Part shown: positions 44,394-54,186 of the stretch, in pieces
How the letters are laid out: each line of letters begins with the position of its first letter
Numbering within the stretch: the stretch's first letter is position 1
NCBI RefSeq assembly: GCF_003053725.1
Contig: NZ_QAYC01000002.1
Coordinates: forward strand, 310,001-374,000
DNA from: Rhodovulum kholense
GTDB taxonomy: Bacteria > Pseudomonadota > Alphaproteobacteria > Rhodobacterales > Rhodobacteraceae
Direction of reading: 5' to 3'
DNA: 64,000 nt
Made by a program: the position numbers and the translations under genes
Notes under the pieces: generated by a model
Told to the model about the DNA's origin: nothing
Databases searched by the model: none
Seen by the model: the letters and a program-made list of their open reading frames with translations, nothing else

Positions 44394-46511
44394 ATGATCG
44401 ACGTCGAAGACCTGATCTCGCTGGTCCACAACTACAACCCCCGCACGGACGAAGACCTGATCCGCCGCGCCTATGCCTATGGGCGCGAGATGCATGCCGG
44501 CCAGCTGCGCCGGTCGGGCGAGGAATATTTCATGCATCCGGTCGCGGTCGCCGCGATCCTGACCGAACAGCGGCTGGACGATGCCGCCATCGTCACCGCG
44601 CTCCTGCATGACACCATCGAGGACACCAAGTCGACCTTCTCGGAGATCGAGCGCCTGTTCGGTCGCGAAGTGGCCGAGCTGGTCGACGGCGTGACCAAGC
44701 TGACCAACCTGCAACTGGCCTCGAACGAGACCAAGCAGGCCGAGAACTTCCGCAAGCTGTTCATGGCGATGTCGAAGGACCTGCGGGTCATCCTCGTCAA
44801 GCTGGCCGACCGGCTGCACAACATGCGCACGATCAAGTCGCTGCCGCCGGAAAAGCAGGTCCGCAAGAGCCACGAGACCATGGACATCTATGCGCCGCTC
44901 GCCGGCCGGATGGGCATGCAGTGGATGCGCGAGGAACTCGAAGACCTGGCCTTCCGGGTGCTGAACCCCGAGGCGCGCAACTCGATCATCCGCCGCTTCA
45001 TCACGCTCCAGCGCGAATCCGGCGATGTGATCCAGCAGATCACCCAGGACATCCGCAAGGAGCTGGACCGCGAGGGGATCGAGGCCGATGTCTTCGGACG
45101 GGCCAAGAAGCCCTATTCGATCTGGCGCAAGATGGAAGAGAAGGGCCAGGGCTTCTCGCGGCTGTCGGACATCTACGGCTTTCGCGTCATTACCCAGACC
45201 GAGGGCGACTGCTACCGGGTGCTGGGCGCGATCCACCAGCGCTGGCGCGCGGTGCCGGGGCGGTTCAAGGACTATATCAGCCAGCCCAAGTCGAACGGCT
45301 ACCGGTCGATCCAGACCACCGTGTCGGGGCGCGACGGCAAGCGGGTCGAGGTGCAGATCCGCACCCGGCAGATGCACGAGGTGGCCGAATCCGGTGTGGC
45401 CGCGCACTGGTCCTATCGCGATGGCGTCCGGGCCTCGAACCCCTTCGCGGTCGATCCGGCCAAGTGGCTCGCCTCGCTGACCGAGCGGTTCGAGACCGAG
45501 GACCATGACGAGTTTCTCGAGCATGTGAAGCTCGAGATGTATTCCGACCAGGTGTTCTGCTTCTCGCCCAAGGGCGATGTGGTCAAGCTGCCCCGGGGCG
45601 CGACACCGCTGGATTACGCCTATGCGATCCATACCCGGATCGGCGACAGCTGCGTCGGCGCCAAGGTCGATGGCATCCGGGTGCCGCTCTGGACCCGGCT
45701 GAAGAACGGCCAGTCGGTCGAGATCATCACCGCCGAGGGCCAGCGCCCGCAGGCGACCTGGATCGACATTGTCGTGACCGGCCGGGCCAAGGCCGCGATC
45801 CGCAAGTCGCTGCGCGAGGAAGACCGCGAACGGTATATCAAGCTGGGGCGCGAACTGGCGCGGGTCGCCTTCGAACATCTGGGCAAGAAGGCCACCGACA
45901 AGGCGCTTCGGACGGCGGCCAAGACCTTCGGGCTCTCCAGTTCGGCCGAGCTGCTGGCCCGGCTCGGATCGGCCGAGCTGCGCGCCCAGGACGTGGTCGA
46001 GGCGCTGTACCCCGAGCTGGCCAACACCACCGGCGACGAGATCGACGCAACCCGCGCGGTGATCGGCCTCAGCCCGGACGAATCCTTCACCCGCGCCCCC
46101 TGCTGCCAGCCGGTCCCAGGCGAAAGGATCGTCGGCATCACCTATCGCGGCCGGGGGGTGATCGTGCATGCGATCGACTGCCCGGTGCTGGAGAAGTTCG
46201 AGGAACAGCCCGACCGCTGGGTCGATCTGCACTGGCATTCGGGCAAGCACCCGGCGGTGCATAACGTGGGCTTCCTGCTGACGATCCGCAACGATGCCGG
46301 CGTGCTGGGCCGGATCTGCACCCTGATCGGCGAGCAGAAGGCCAATATTTCCGATCTCGAATTCGTCGACAAGAAGCCCGATTTTTACCGCTTGCTGGTT
46401 CAAGTGGATCTGCGGGACGTCGAACATCTTCACACCGTGATGACCGCCCTTGAGGCCGAAAGCGACGTGGCCGAGATAGAGAGATACAGAAACCCCGAAC
46501 GCGCGATGTAA
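44394..46511 (+). CDS. rsh: Bifunctional (p)ppGpp synthetase/hydrolase (RelA/SpoT homologue)
   Basis: 705 residues. The HD hydrolase domain is intact (His48 in YFMHPVAV, HDTIEDT at 72-78, LADRLHNMRT). The synthetase domain follows (RAKKPYSIWRKMEEKG, YISQPKSNGYRSIQTTV). TGS (VFCFSPKGDVVKLPRGATPLDYAY) and a C-terminal ACT domain follow, so it is a full-length Rsh, the single stringent-response enzyme of most alphaproteobacteria. ATG 44394 is preferred over an in-frame TTG 39 nt upstream, which falls in the rpoZ-rsh spacer. Confidence 0.96.
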   Translation: MIDVEDLISLVHNYNPRTDEDLIRRAYAYGREMHAGQLRRSGEEYFMHPVAVAAILTEQRLDDAAIVTALLHDTIEDTKSTFSEIERLFGREVAELVDGVTKLTNLQLASNETKQAENFRKLFMAMSKDLRVILVKLADRLHNMRTIKSLPPEKQVRKSHETMDIYAPLAGRMGMQWMREELEDLAFRVLNPEARNSIIRRFITLQRESGDVIQQITQDIRKELDREGIEADVFGRAKKPYSIWRKMEEKGQGFSRLSDIYGFRVITQTEGDCYRVLGAIHQRWRAVPGRFKDYISQPKSNGYRSIQTTVSGRDGKRVEVQIRTRQMHEVAESGVAAHWSYRDGVRASNPFAVDPAKWLASLTERFETEDHDEFLEHVKLEMYSDQVFCFSPKGDVVKLPRGATPLDYAYAIHTRIGDSCVGAKVDGIRVPLWTRLKNGQSVEIITAEGQRPQATWIDIVVTGRAKAAIRKSLREEDRERYIKLGRELARVAFEHLGKKATDKALRTAAKTFGLSSSAELLARLGSAELRAQDVVEALYPELANTTGDEIDATRAVIGLSPDESFTRAPCCQPVPGERIVGITYRGRGVIVHAIDCPVLEKFEEQPDRWVDLHWHSGKHPAVHNVGFLLTIRNDAGVLGRICTLIGEQKANISDLEFVDKKPDFYRLLVQVDLRDVEHLHTVMTALEAESDVAEIERYRNPERAM

Positions 46512-46540
46512 GGGGCCACCCGCCGGAAAGGACCCAAGGC

Positions 46541-47188
46541 TTGGTATTCAAGCGCCGCGACAGACGAAGCGTCGGCAAGATCCTGCTCGACAGCGTGTAT
46601 CCGCGCGGCGGATGGGGGCGGGCGGCCTATTACATCTCGCACCGCCTGCGCCGCCTGCCCGACACGCCGAACAAGATCGGCCGCGGCATCTTTGCGGGCG
46701 TCTTCGCGACCTTCACCCCGTTCTACGGCCTGCACTTCGTGATCGCCGCCGTGCTGGCCAAGGCGATGCGGGGCAACATCCTGGCCAGCCTCCTGTCGAC
46801 ACTGGTCGGCAATCCGCTGACCTATGTGCCGATCGGGGTGGCGTCGCTGAAGCTGGGGCATTTCCTCTTGGGCACCCGCTTCGACGAGAATGTCGACGAG
46901 ACACTGGTGGCCAAGTTCACCGGCGCCGCGCTCGATCTCAAAAGCAACCTGATCGCGCTTTTCACCGATGCGGTGCCGCACTGGGCGCGGCTGTCGACCT
47001 TCTATCACGAGGTGTTCCTGCCCTACATGGTGGGCGGCTGCATCCTCGGCGTGGTCGCAGGGCTGATCTCGTACTATGTGAGCGTTCCGGTGCTGACTGC
47101 CTATCAGAACCGCCGCCGCGGGCGGCTGAAGAAGAAACTGAGCGAGCTGCGCGCGGCCGCCGCGGTCAAGTCGGAAGACCGGGGCTGA
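46541..47188 (+). CDS. DUF2062 family membrane protein (TTG start)
   Basis: 215 residues with DUF2062 features: GRGIFAGVFATFTPFYGLHFVIAAVLAKAMRGN, STLVGNPLTYVPIGVASLKLG and a C-terminal membrane segment before a basic tail. Function unknown. The start is TTG (46541), 8 nt after SD ggaaagga; no ATG or GTG fits the family N-terminus. It lies 29 nt after rsh and 57 nt before pdxJ. Confidence 0.85.
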   Translation: MVFKRRDRRSVGKILLDSVYPRGGWGRAAYYISHRLRRLPDTPNKIGRGIFAGVFATFTPFYGLHFVIAAVLAKAMRGNILASLLSTLVGNPLTYVPIGVASLKLGHFLLGTRFDENVDETLVAKFTGAALDLKSNLIALFTDAVPHWARLSTFYHEVFLPYMVGGCILGVVAGLISYYVSVPVLTAYQNRRRGRLKKKLSELRAAAAVKSEDRG

Positions 47189-47245
47189 CGCTCCTGCCCG
47201 CGAGACCGCAGGCCAGCACGCGGCGCCCAGAAGAGAGGAACGATA

Positions 47246-47998
47246 ATGGCAGCGACCGGCAACGCGCTTCGGCTAGGCGTCAACATCGACCATGTGGCCA
47301 CGGTGCGAAACGCCCGCGGCTCGGCCTATCCCGACCCGGTCCGGGCGGCGCAACTGGCCGAGGCGGCCGGGGCGGACGGCATCACCGCGCATCTGCGCGA
47401 GGACCGGCGGCATATCTCGGACGCCGATATCGACGGCCTGATGGCGGCGCTGCGGGTGCCCCTGAACCTCGAGATGGCGGCCACCGACGAGATGCAGGCC
47501 ATCGCGCTGAGGCACCGCCCGCATGCGGTCTGCCTGGTGCCCGAACGGCGCGAGGAACGCACCACCGAAGGCGGGCTCGACGTCGCCGGCGACGAGGCAC
47601 GGCTGGCCCGATTCATCGCGCCGCTGGCCGAGGCGGGCTGCCGGGTGTCGCTGTTCATCGGCGCCGATGCCGCCCAGGTCGAGGCCGCGGCGCGGGTCGG
47701 CGCGGCGGTGGTCGAGCTGCATACCGGCGCCTATTGCGATCTGCATCACGAGGGCCGGTTCGAGGCCCGCGACACCGAACTGGCGCGTCTGGCGGCCATG
47801 GCGACCCATGCGCAGGCTCTGGGGCTCGAGGTCCATGCGGGCCACGGGCTGACCTATGATACGGTCGCTCCGATTGCCGCCCTGCCCGAGATCCGCGAGC
47901 TGAACATCGGGCATTTCCTGATCGGCGAGGCGATCTTCCTGGGCCTCGAGGCCTCGATTGCCGGAATGCGTGCGCGGATGCAGGCCGAACGGGGCTAA
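47246..47998 (+). CDS. pdxJ: PdxJ, pyridoxine 5'-phosphate synthase
   Basis: 250-residue TIM-barrel enzyme joining 1-deoxyxylulose 5-phosphate and 3-amino-2-oxopropyl phosphate to pyridoxine 5'-phosphate. Family motifs: [18 protein letters not shown] at the N-terminus, [39 protein letters not shown] and [18 protein letters not shown]. It opens the usual pdxJ-acpS-lepB-rnc-era order, which here is broken by an inversion just downstream. Confidence 0.96.
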   Translation: MAATGNALRLGVNIDHVATVRNARGSAYPDPVRAAQLAEAAGADGITAHLREDRRHISDADIDGLMAALRVPLNLEMAATDEMQAIALRHRPHAVCLVPERREERTTEGGLDVAGDEARLARFIAPLAEAGCRVSLFIGADAAQVEAAARVGAAVVELHTGAYCDLHHEGRFEARDTELARLAAMATHAQALGLEVHAGHGLTYDTVAPIAALPEIRELNIGHFLIGEAIFLGLEASIAGMRARMQAERG

Positions 47999-48078
47999 AC
48001 TGTCGCGCCCGGCTCTGCGCAGGCCGGGCGGCGCTTTCGCTCTCGCGTCGGTTCGGACGCCGACGGGCCCGCGCCTCG

Positions 48079-48759
48079 CTAGTTTCCCAGGGTTTTCAAC
48101 AGGGCCGAGGCGGCGGCCTGTTCGGCCTGGCGCTTGGCTCCGGCGGTGGCCCGGGCCTCTTCGCCGGTTTCAAGCCGTGCCGCGATGGTGAAGACCGGGG
48201 CATGGTCGGGGCCTTCGCGGGCGATCTCGACATAAAGCGGCGGTTGCAGCCCGCGCGCCTGCGCCCATTCCTGCAGCGCGGTCTTGGCATCGCGCGCATC
48301 CGGCTTGACCTGATCGATCCGCGCGCCCCAGAGCCGGAGCACCACGTCGCGCGCGATCTCGAACCCGGCGTCGCGATAGACTGCGGCGATCACCGCCTCC
48401 ATCGCATCGGCCAGAAGCGCCTCCTTGCGCCGCCCGCCCGACATCATCTCGGACCGGCCGAGCTTCAGCACATCGCCCAGCCCGATTTCGCGGGCCACGT
48501 CGGCACAGGCCTCTCGGCGCACCAGCGCGTTGAAGCGCGGAGCCAGCTGGCCCTCCGAGGCGGCCCTGTCGGCCTTCAGCAGCGCCTCGGCCATCACCAG
48601 CCCCAGCACCCGGTCGCCCAGGAATTCCAGCCGCTGGTTGTCGGGGCGGGTCGGGCTCGACAGCGAGGAATGGGTGACGGCGCGCAGCAGAAGCTCGGGC
48701 CGGGCGAAGTCATGGCCCAGCCGCTTCGAGAAGGCGACCAGATCGGCGGCGAGTTTCAC
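48079..48759 (-). CDS. rnc: Ribonuclease III
   Basis: 226 residues. The catalytic signature is [18 protein letters not shown] (~41-58), a second acidic cluster follows in [17 protein letters not shown], and a C-terminal double-stranded RNA-binding domain starts near [20 protein letters not shown]. It cuts rRNA precursors and structured mRNAs such as pnp leaders. It lies 2 nt after lepB on the minus strand, reversed relative to pdxJ and era. Confidence 0.96.
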   Translation of the reverse strand: MKLAADLVAFSKRLGHDFARPELLLRAVTHSSLSSPTRPDNQRLEFLGDRVLGLVMAEALLKADRAASEGQLAPRFNALVRREACADVAREIGLGDVLKLGRSEMMSGGRRKEALLADAMEAVIAAVYRDAGFEIARDVVLRLWGARIDQVKPDARDAKTALQEWAQARGLQPPLYVEIAREGPDHAPVFTIAARLETGEEARATAGAKRQAEQAAASALLKTLGN

Positions 48760-48761
48760 GG

Positions 48762-49553
48762 TCAGTCGATTGCCTTGAAGAACCGGTCGGGGCGCCAGGT
48801 CCAGATGAAGAACAGCGACCGCCCGGCCGACGAGAACATGATCCTGTCGGCCCGGCCGATCAGGTTTTCGGCGGGCACGAAGCCGACGCCCCCGTTGGCC
48901 TGGGCATAGCGGCTGTCGCGGCTGTTGTCGCGGTTGTCACCGAGGACGAAATATTCGCCTTCGGGGACGGTATAGACCGGCGTCGTGTCGCGCGCGCCGC
49001 GGTCGGTGATGTTCAGTATGTCATGGCTGACGCCATTCGGCAGGGTCTCGATCGAGCGGCCCTTCATGCAGGTGCCGCCGATGCCGACCGGCGCGTTCTC
49101 GCACTCCGGATAATAGCCCATCGGCCCCTGCTTTTCGTAGGGCTCCTTGAAGATCCCGGCGGGTTCGACCTTGACCGCCTCGCCGTTGATGTAAAGCACG
49201 CCCTCGCGCATCTGCACGGTATCGCCCGGCAGGCCGATCAGCCGCTTGATGTAATCCGAATTGCTGACCGGGTGGCGGAAGACGACCACGTCGCCGCGCT
49301 CGGGTTCGGAGCCCATGATGCGGCCCGAGAAGGGGCACAGCCCGAACGGGCAGGAATAGCGCGAATAGCCATAGGCCATCTTGTTGACGAAGAGGAAGTC
49401 GCCGATCAGCAGCGTGTCCTTCATGCTGCCCGACGGAATCCAGAATGGCTGGAAGAACAGCGTCCGGAAGATGCCCGCGATCAGCAGCGCCCAGAAGATC
49501 GTCTTGACCGTCTCCCAGAGACCGCCGCCCGCCTTTTCATCCGTCTTCGCCAT
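48762..49553 (-). CDS. lepB: Signal peptidase I
   Basis: 263 residues. One membrane anchor (~16-34) precedes the Ser/Lys dyad: Ser43 in [13 protein letters not shown] and Lys103 in [15 protein letters not shown]. The C-terminal [14 protein letters not shown] box is present. It removes signal peptides from exported proteins. The start at 49553 ([10 protein letters not shown]) gives the usual length; the longer frame begins in the spacer. acpS lies 139 nt upstream and rnc 2 nt downstream. Confidence 0.96.
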   Translation of the reverse strand: MAKTDEKAGGGLWETVKTIFWALLIAGIFRTLFFQPFWIPSGSMKDTLLIGDFLFVNKMAYGYSRYSCPFGLCPFSGRIMGSEPERGDVVVFRHPVSNSDYIKRLIGLPGDTVQMREGVLYINGEAVKVEPAGIFKEPYEKQGPMGYYPECENAPVGIGGTCMKGRSIETLPNGVSHDILNITDRGARDTTPVYTVPEGEYFVLGDNRDNSRDSRYAQANGGVGFVPAENLIGRADRIMFSSAGRSLFFIWTWRPDRFFKAID

Positions 49554-49692
49554 TCGCCCGGTCCTGCCTTGTAGCCGCGCCGAGAGACGGCGCTGGAAAT
49601 GCCCCCGCTTCATGGGCGCGCCCGCCCGGCCTGTCAAGGCGACCGACACCCTGCCCGCCGATCCGGGGAGGGGCAAAGGCCGCGCGGCCCGA

Positions 49693-50094
49693 CTAGCCCT
49701 TGGGCCGCGCCTCGATCACCACGAAGGCCTGCGCCCAGGGGTGATCGTCGGTCAGCGAGACATGGACGATGGCCTCATGCCCGGGCGGGGTCATCTCGGC
49801 CAGCCGCTCGGCCGCCCAGCCGGTCAGCGCCATCACCGGCTGTCCGGTCTGCAGGTTCGTGACCGCCATGTCCTTCCAGGAAATCCCCATTCTCAGCCCG
49901 GTGCCCAGCGCCTTCGAACAGGCCTCCTTGGCGGCCCAGCGCTTGGCATAGGTGCCCGCGGCATCGGCCCGGCGCTCGGCCTTGGCCTGCTCGGCCTCGG
50001 TAAAGACGCGGGTCCGGAACCGATCGCCGAATCGCTCCAGCGTCGCGGCGATGCGCTCGATATTGGCCAGATCGGTGCCGATGCCGAGGATCAT
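49693..50094 (-). CDS. acpS: AcpS, holo-acyl-carrier-protein synthase
   Basis: 133 residues beginning [26 protein letters not shown] with the Mg-binding Asp8, and the [16 protein letters not shown] motif (~57-72). It transfers 4'-phosphopantetheine from CoA to ACP. The ATG at 50094 is chosen for the family N-terminus; the longer frame extends into non-coding DNA. First gene of the inverted acpS-lepB-rnc block. Confidence 0.95.
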   Translation of the reverse strand: MILGIGTDLANIERIAATLERFGDRFRTRVFTEAEQAKAERRADAAGTYAKRWAAKEACSKALGTGLRMGISWKDMAVTNLQTGQPVMALTGWAAERLAEMTPPGHEAIVHVSLTDDHPWAQAFVVIEARPKG

Positions 50095-50381
50095 GCCACA
50101 GGCCTCCGCCCCGCGCGGGCGCAGCGCGGCGGCACGCCGCGCTGCCGGGCCCAACGGGAGGCGCCGCAGCAGTGGCGCCGACGGGCGGGAGCGCCCCCGC
50201 CCCCGGCGGGACGGACAATCGGAACGGGCAAAACGCTGCGCATCGGGGCCTCCGGATCGGTCGTTTCGCCCGGCTTTACGCCACCCGGCGCGGCCAGGCA
50301 AATCCCTCGCCGCCTCGGCGGTTGCGTTTCTGCGCGGATGGCGCTTGGCTTGGACCAGGCGAACCGGCACAGGAGAGCGCC

Positions 50382-50861
50382 ATGCGGCTGGAAGACCGGG
50401 CAAGCGAGGCCTTCGCTCATCTCGCCAATGCCCCCGGGGCCAGATCCGACCCGGAGGGCACCGCCCGGGCGGTCGAGGCGGCGCTGGAAGCGGCCCCCGA
50501 CGATCTCAATATCCGGCTCGGGGCCTACCGGTTCTATTTCTACGCCCACCGCTTCGCCGAGGCCATCCCCCAGGCCGAGGCGATCCTGGCCCAGACCGCG
50601 CGGCGGCTGAACATCCCCGCCGACTGGCGCGCGGTCGGCCCCGCCGACGCGGCCTTCAGCGCCCCCGAGACCGCGCCCGGGCTTTATCTGCAGGCGCTGA
50701 TCGCCCTGGCCTATTGCCATATGCGGCTCGGCGACATGACGCGGGGATGGGCCTGTCTCGACAAGGCACTGACCCTCGATCCGACCGACCGCTTCGCGGC
50801 ATACCGGCTGGTCCGCGCCGCCGATCCCCCCGCCGAGGAAGACGAGGACGACCCAGCGTGA
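50382..50861 (+). CDS. TPR-like helical protein of unknown function
   Basis: 159 residues, alanine-rich and helical, with tetratricopeptide-like spacing ([28 protein letters not shown] and [43 protein letters not shown]). It probably mediates protein contacts; no named family. SD aggagag. It lies between the inverted acpS block and the ferritin-like gene. The acidic tail EEDEDDPA ends 141 nt before the next start. Confidence 0.7.
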   Translation: MRLEDRASEAFAHLANAPGARSDPEGTARAVEAALEAAPDDLNIRLGAYRFYFYAHRFAEAIPQAEAILAQTARRLNIPADWRAVGPADAAFSAPETAPGLYLQALIALAYCHMRLGDMTRGWACLDKALTLDPTDRFAAYRLVRAADPPAEEDEDDPA

Positions 50862-51002
50862 GCTTCGGGCCAGCGCGCCTCCGGGCTGCGACAACCCGCG
50901 CAAATGAAATCTCTCCGATGCTTCTTACATCAGCCCCATGGCGGGACCCGGAACCGGAACCGGCAGCCCGCTTCGGAAAAATCCACAACAGGAGAGCACC
51001 CC

Positions 51003-51488
51003 ATGTCCAATGACCAGACCATCAAGGACCTTCAGACCGCGCTCGAGATGGAGATGACTGCGGGCCATCAGTACCAGTTGCATGCGCAGGTGCTCGACGA
51101 CTGGGGACTCGACCTGCTCGCCGCCAAGATGCGCGAGGAGATGCTTGAGGAAATCGGCCATTCCGACCTCTTCATGGAACGGATCATCTTCCTTGGCGGC
51201 ACGCCCGAGATCCGCTTCCAGAAACAGCCGGTGCGCGCGGAAACCCTGCAGCAAATGTTCGAGATGGATGCCGCCGACGAACAGGAGGCGATCGACGTCT
51301 ACAGCAAGGCCGCACAACGCGCCGCCGAGGTGGGCGATATCGGCAGCCGGACGCTTTTTGAAAAGATCGTGCTGGACGAGGAAGGCCACAAGGACTGGCT
51401 CGACACCCAGCTGGCGCTGCTCAAGCGTCTGGGCGAACAGGCCTACAGCGCCAAGCAGGTCTCGGGCCCGGGCGCCGGCGAGGACTGA
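51003..51488 (+). CDS. Bacterioferritin-like ferroxidase lacking the heme-ligand methionine
   Basis: 161-residue four-helix ferritin-like protein. Ferroxidase ligands are visible as Glu17 (LEMEMTAGHQY), Glu50 and His53 (EEIGHSD), an acidic residue near 95 and EEGH at ~127-130. In bacterioferritin Met52 in the E-M-K-H segment binds heme; here the segment is Glu-Ile-Gly-His, so the heme ligand is missing. The length (161) and C-terminus fit Bfr. It may be an iron-storage subunit without heme or a partner of another Bfr. SD aggaga. Confidence 0.82.
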   Translation: MSNDQTIKDLQTALEMEMTAGHQYQLHAQVLDDWGLDLLAAKMREEMLEEIGHSDLFMERIIFLGGTPEIRFQKQPVRAETLQQMFEMDAADEQEAIDVYSKAAQRAAEVGDIGSRTLFEKIVLDEEGHKDWLDTQLALLKRLGEQAYSAKQVSGPGAGED

Positions 51489-51580
51489 CGGACCCCCTTA
51501 CCGCATCCGGGGCCCGCATCCGGCTGGCGCCGGGGATGCTTATCGCGTAAAGCCCGGGGCTGAACCGGAGGTCTACGCGC

Positions 51581-52489
51581 ATGAGCACACGCAGCGGATT
51601 CGTCGCCCTGATCGGAGAGCCGAACGCGGGCAAGTCCACCCTGCTGAACCGGATGGTCGGGGCCAAGGTCTCGATCGTCACCCACAAGGTGCAGACCACC
51701 CGCGCCCGGATCCGGGGCGTGGCGATGGAGGGCGACGCGCAGATCGTCTTCGTCGACACGCCCGGTCTTTTCCGGCCCAGACGCCGGCTCGACCGGGCGA
51801 TGGTGGCCGCCGCCTGGGGTGGCGCCGCCGATGCCGATATCGTCGTGCTGCTGATCGAGGCCCATCGCGGCCGGACCGACGGCGTCGACGGCATTCTCGA
51901 GGCGCTGCGCGAACGCGCCGCCGAAGGCCAGACCGTGGCGCTGGCCATCAACAAGATCGACCGGGTCAAGGCCGAGGCGCTGCTGGCGCTGTCGGCCGAT
52001 CTGAACGAGGCCTATCCTTTCGCCCGCACCTTCATGATCTCGGCCGAAAAGGGCCACGGGGTCGACGACCTGCGCGCCTGGCTGGCCGAAACCCTGCCCG
52101 AGGGCCCCTGGCTTTATCCCGAGGACCAGATCGCCGATCTGCCGATGCGGATGATCGCGGCCGAGATGACCCGCGAAAAGCTGACGCTGCGGCTGCATCA
52201 GGAGCTGCCCTACGAACTGACCGTCGAGACCGAGAAATGGGAAGACCGCAAGGACGGCTCGACCCGGATCGACCAGGTGATCTATGTCGCCCGCGACGGC
52301 CACAAGGGGATCGTTCTCGGCCACAGGGGCGAGACCGCGAAGGCCATAGGCCAGGCCGCCCGGGCCGAGATCGCCGAATTTCTCGGCCGTCCCGTACATC
52401 TGTTCCTGCATGTGAAGGTGCGCCCGAACTGGCTGGAAGACTCCGAGCGCTATTCCGAAATGGGCCTCGATTTCCGCGACGGAGACTGA
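51581..52489 (+). CDS. era: Era, ribosome-assembly GTPase
   Basis: 302 residues: GTPase G1 GEPNAGKST (~12-20), G3 DTPG, G4 NKID, G5 SAEKG, followed by a KH domain (ELPYELTVETEKWEDRKDGSTRIDQV ... GHRGETAKAIGQAARAEIAEFL). It binds 16S rRNA during 30S assembly. It usually follows rnc; here rnc lies 2.8 kb away on the opposite strand because of the inverted block. Confidence 0.96.
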   Translation: MSTRSGFVALIGEPNAGKSTLLNRMVGAKVSIVTHKVQTTRARIRGVAMEGDAQIVFVDTPGLFRPRRRLDRAMVAAAWGGAADADIVVLLIEAHRGRTDGVDGILEALRERAAEGQTVALAINKIDRVKAEALLALSADLNEAYPFARTFMISAEKGHGVDDLRAWLAETLPEGPWLYPEDQIADLPMRMIAAEMTREKLTLRLHQELPYELTVETEKWEDRKDGSTRIDQVIYVARDGHKGIVLGHRGETAKAIGQAARAEIAEFLGRPVHLFLHVKVRPNWLEDSERYSEMGLDFRDGD

Positions 52490-52753
52490 CCCGCCCCTCT
52501 GCCGCGCCTCCAGCGCCGGGGGCCCGCGCCTGACACGCCCCCGTGCCCGGTACGCAACGTCGTGCCCCGCGCGGCGGCGTCTCGGGAGGCCGTTCAGCAA
52601 ACGGTAACCACTTAACCTGATTGAGATAGTCGCGCGCCCGTCGGACGCGTAGGATGATCTTGGCGCGGACCGTCAACCGGGCGGCGGACGGTCGGTTGCG
52701 GCCGCAATCTGCGGGCGTCTCCTTTCGACGGAACTCTTGCGACGGAGTGGACG

Positions 52754-53491
52754 ATGATTACGACGATAAGTCTCCTTGGCCTGATGGCGGCCGGCGCAAC
52801 GGCCGATCTGGACGACAGCGTCGGATCTCACGCCCAGGGCGACGACGACACGGACGGCGCCCTGCCGGACGACGCCGCGCGGGACCTCGCGCCCGATAGC
52901 CTGATCGCCTTGCAGGACCTCGACGATGCGGTGCAGGGTCTGCCACAGGACACCGCCTCGGCGGGCGGCACCGAAGACCTGTCGCGCCCCGACGAACTTC
53001 TGTTTTCCTGGCTTTCGGGCGATGCGGACAGCGAGGATTCAAGCGACTCCGATTTTTCGGATGCCAATCTCTCGCCGCAGCAAGGCGAAGACCTGCTGGC
53101 CGAACTCGACCGACCCGCGGGTACCGGGATGGATGACGCTGCGGCATCTGACGACGTCCTCGACGACATGCTTCTGGCCGATGACGATCTGGCGGACGGC
53201 GAGGACGGCTTTTCCATCGAGGACCTTTTCGATGATGGCGAGGCCCTGCCGACGCTGATCGAGGATTACGACCAGACCGCCGACGCGCTTTTCGTGGTCT
53301 ATGACAGCGCCGCCCATCCCGATCCGGTGCTGTCGATCGGCGCCTCGGACAGCGGAGCAGAAGATGCGCTGATCTCGATCGACGGGATGCCGCTGGCCAT
53401 TGTCGCCGGGGCTGCGGCCACGCTGCGGCTCGGCCATCTGAGCCTGGTGCCCGACACGCTGCTGTCCGACGCTCTGGCCGCCGGGGCCTGA
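52754..53491 (+). CDS. Strongly acidic protein of unknown function
   Basis: 245 residues with a short hydrophobic N-terminus ([17 protein letters not shown], possibly a signal peptide or anchor) then many Asp and Glu residues and few basic ones. The C-terminal part has [16 protein letters not shown] and [27 protein letters not shown]; segments of the form I-x-D-[FY]-D with DxLxVxYD occur in rhodobacterial RTX-like and calcium-binding proteins, but no Ca-binding nonapeptide is present. SD cggag; it follows a 264-bp gap after era. No confident homologue. Confidence 0.6.
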   Translation: MITTISLLGLMAAGATADLDDSVGSHAQGDDDTDGALPDDAARDLAPDSLIALQDLDDAVQGLPQDTASAGGTEDLSRPDELLFSWLSGDADSEDSSDSDFSDANLSPQQGEDLLAELDRPAGTGMDDAAASDDVLDDMLLADDDLADGEDGFSIEDLFDDGEALPTLIEDYDQTADALFVVYDSAAHPDPVLSIGASDSGAEDALISIDGMPLAIVAGAAATLRLGHLSLVPDTLLSDALAAGA

Positions 53492-53796
53492 CCCGGCCGG
53501 CCTGCGCAGCGGCGATTGCCAGACCCGGCCCCCCCGCGACCCGGTGGCGTTGTCCGGCGCGGCCGTCGGTCCCGGTCCATCCTGGCCTATTGTCCGCAAA
53601 AACGGACCAGATGGCCGTCAGGTCCACCTTGGCAAAGTCCACCCTGGCAAAGCCCGCCTTGGCAAGTTCCGCTTTCAAAATGCGCGCGAATCCCCTATAC
53701 GCCCGCATCCGCTCCGCTCTGGGGCGGCACTCTCTCCAAGGGCCTGGCTGGACGACATCCCGGCTTGCGCCATCACCTTCAGACAAGGAGACCCCG
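53492..53796. other. rpsO upstream region with tandem repeat
   Basis: 305 bp between the acidic-protein gene and rpsO. It contains a gtccg-caaaaa-cggac hairpin at 53593-53608 and three 15-bp units (listed separately). No gene was found. A promoter for rpsO is expected near 53680-53705 (tttcaa, 17 nt, tatacg), but this match is weak. Confidence 0.5.
53625..53669. repeat. Three 15-bp tandem units ahead of rpsO
   Basis: ccaccttggcaaagt, ccaccctggcaaagc and ccgccttggcaagtt follow each other exactly, each containing TGGCAA. They lie 130-170 bp before the rpsO start and could be regulator half-sites (TGGCAA) or slippage products. Confidence 0.6.
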
Positions 53797-54066
53797 ATGT
53801 CGATCACTGCCGAAGAAAAGACCCGCCTGATCAAGGAATTCGGTGCCAAGGACGGCGATACCGGTTCGCCGGAAGTCCAGGTCGCGATCCTGACCAGCCG
53901 GATCACCACGCTGACCGAGCACTTCAAGACCCACAAGAAGGACAACCATTCCCGCCGGGGTCTGCTGAAGCTCGTCGCCCAGCGCCGGAAGCTTCTGGAC
54001 TATCTCAAGGGCAACAGCGAGGACCGCTATCAGGACCTCATCAAGCGCCTCGGCATCCGCCGCTGA
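53797..54066 (+). CDS. rpsO: 30S ribosomal protein S15
   Basis: 89 residues, starting [15 protein letters not shown], with [43 protein letters not shown] and the end LIKRLGIRR. It binds 16S rRNA helix 22. Start at 53797 after SD aaggag. It precedes pnp, the widely conserved rpsO-pnp neighbourhood, here split by a minus-strand hypothetical gene. A terminator follows. Confidence 0.97.
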   Translation: MSITAEEKTRLIKEFGAKDGDTGSPEVQVAILTSRITTLTEHFKTHKKDNHSRRGLLKLVAQRRKLLDYLKGNSEDRYQDLIKRLGIRR

Positions 54067-54089
54067 GCCAGGCCGCAGCGCCCGACACG

Positions 54090-54119
54090 AAAACCGCGTC
54101 CCGAGGGGCGCGGTTTTTT
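54090..54119 (+). terminator. Rho-independent terminator after rpsO
   Basis: The stem aaaccgcg...cgcggttt (with ccc/ggg near the loop and one bulged T) ends in six T and lies 24 nt after the rpsO stop. It would separate rpsO from pnp. Confidence 0.82.
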
Positions 54120-54186
54120 CTTGTGCAGCGCGCGTCCTGTCCGATGTCCCGGCCAGGCCTGATGCCCGGCGGGGATCAGGCCACGG

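Noticed and set aside
52590-52640. Possible CtrA site (taaccacttaacc) before the acidic gene
   Set aside because: Does not fit TTAA-N7-TTAA; one good half-site only.
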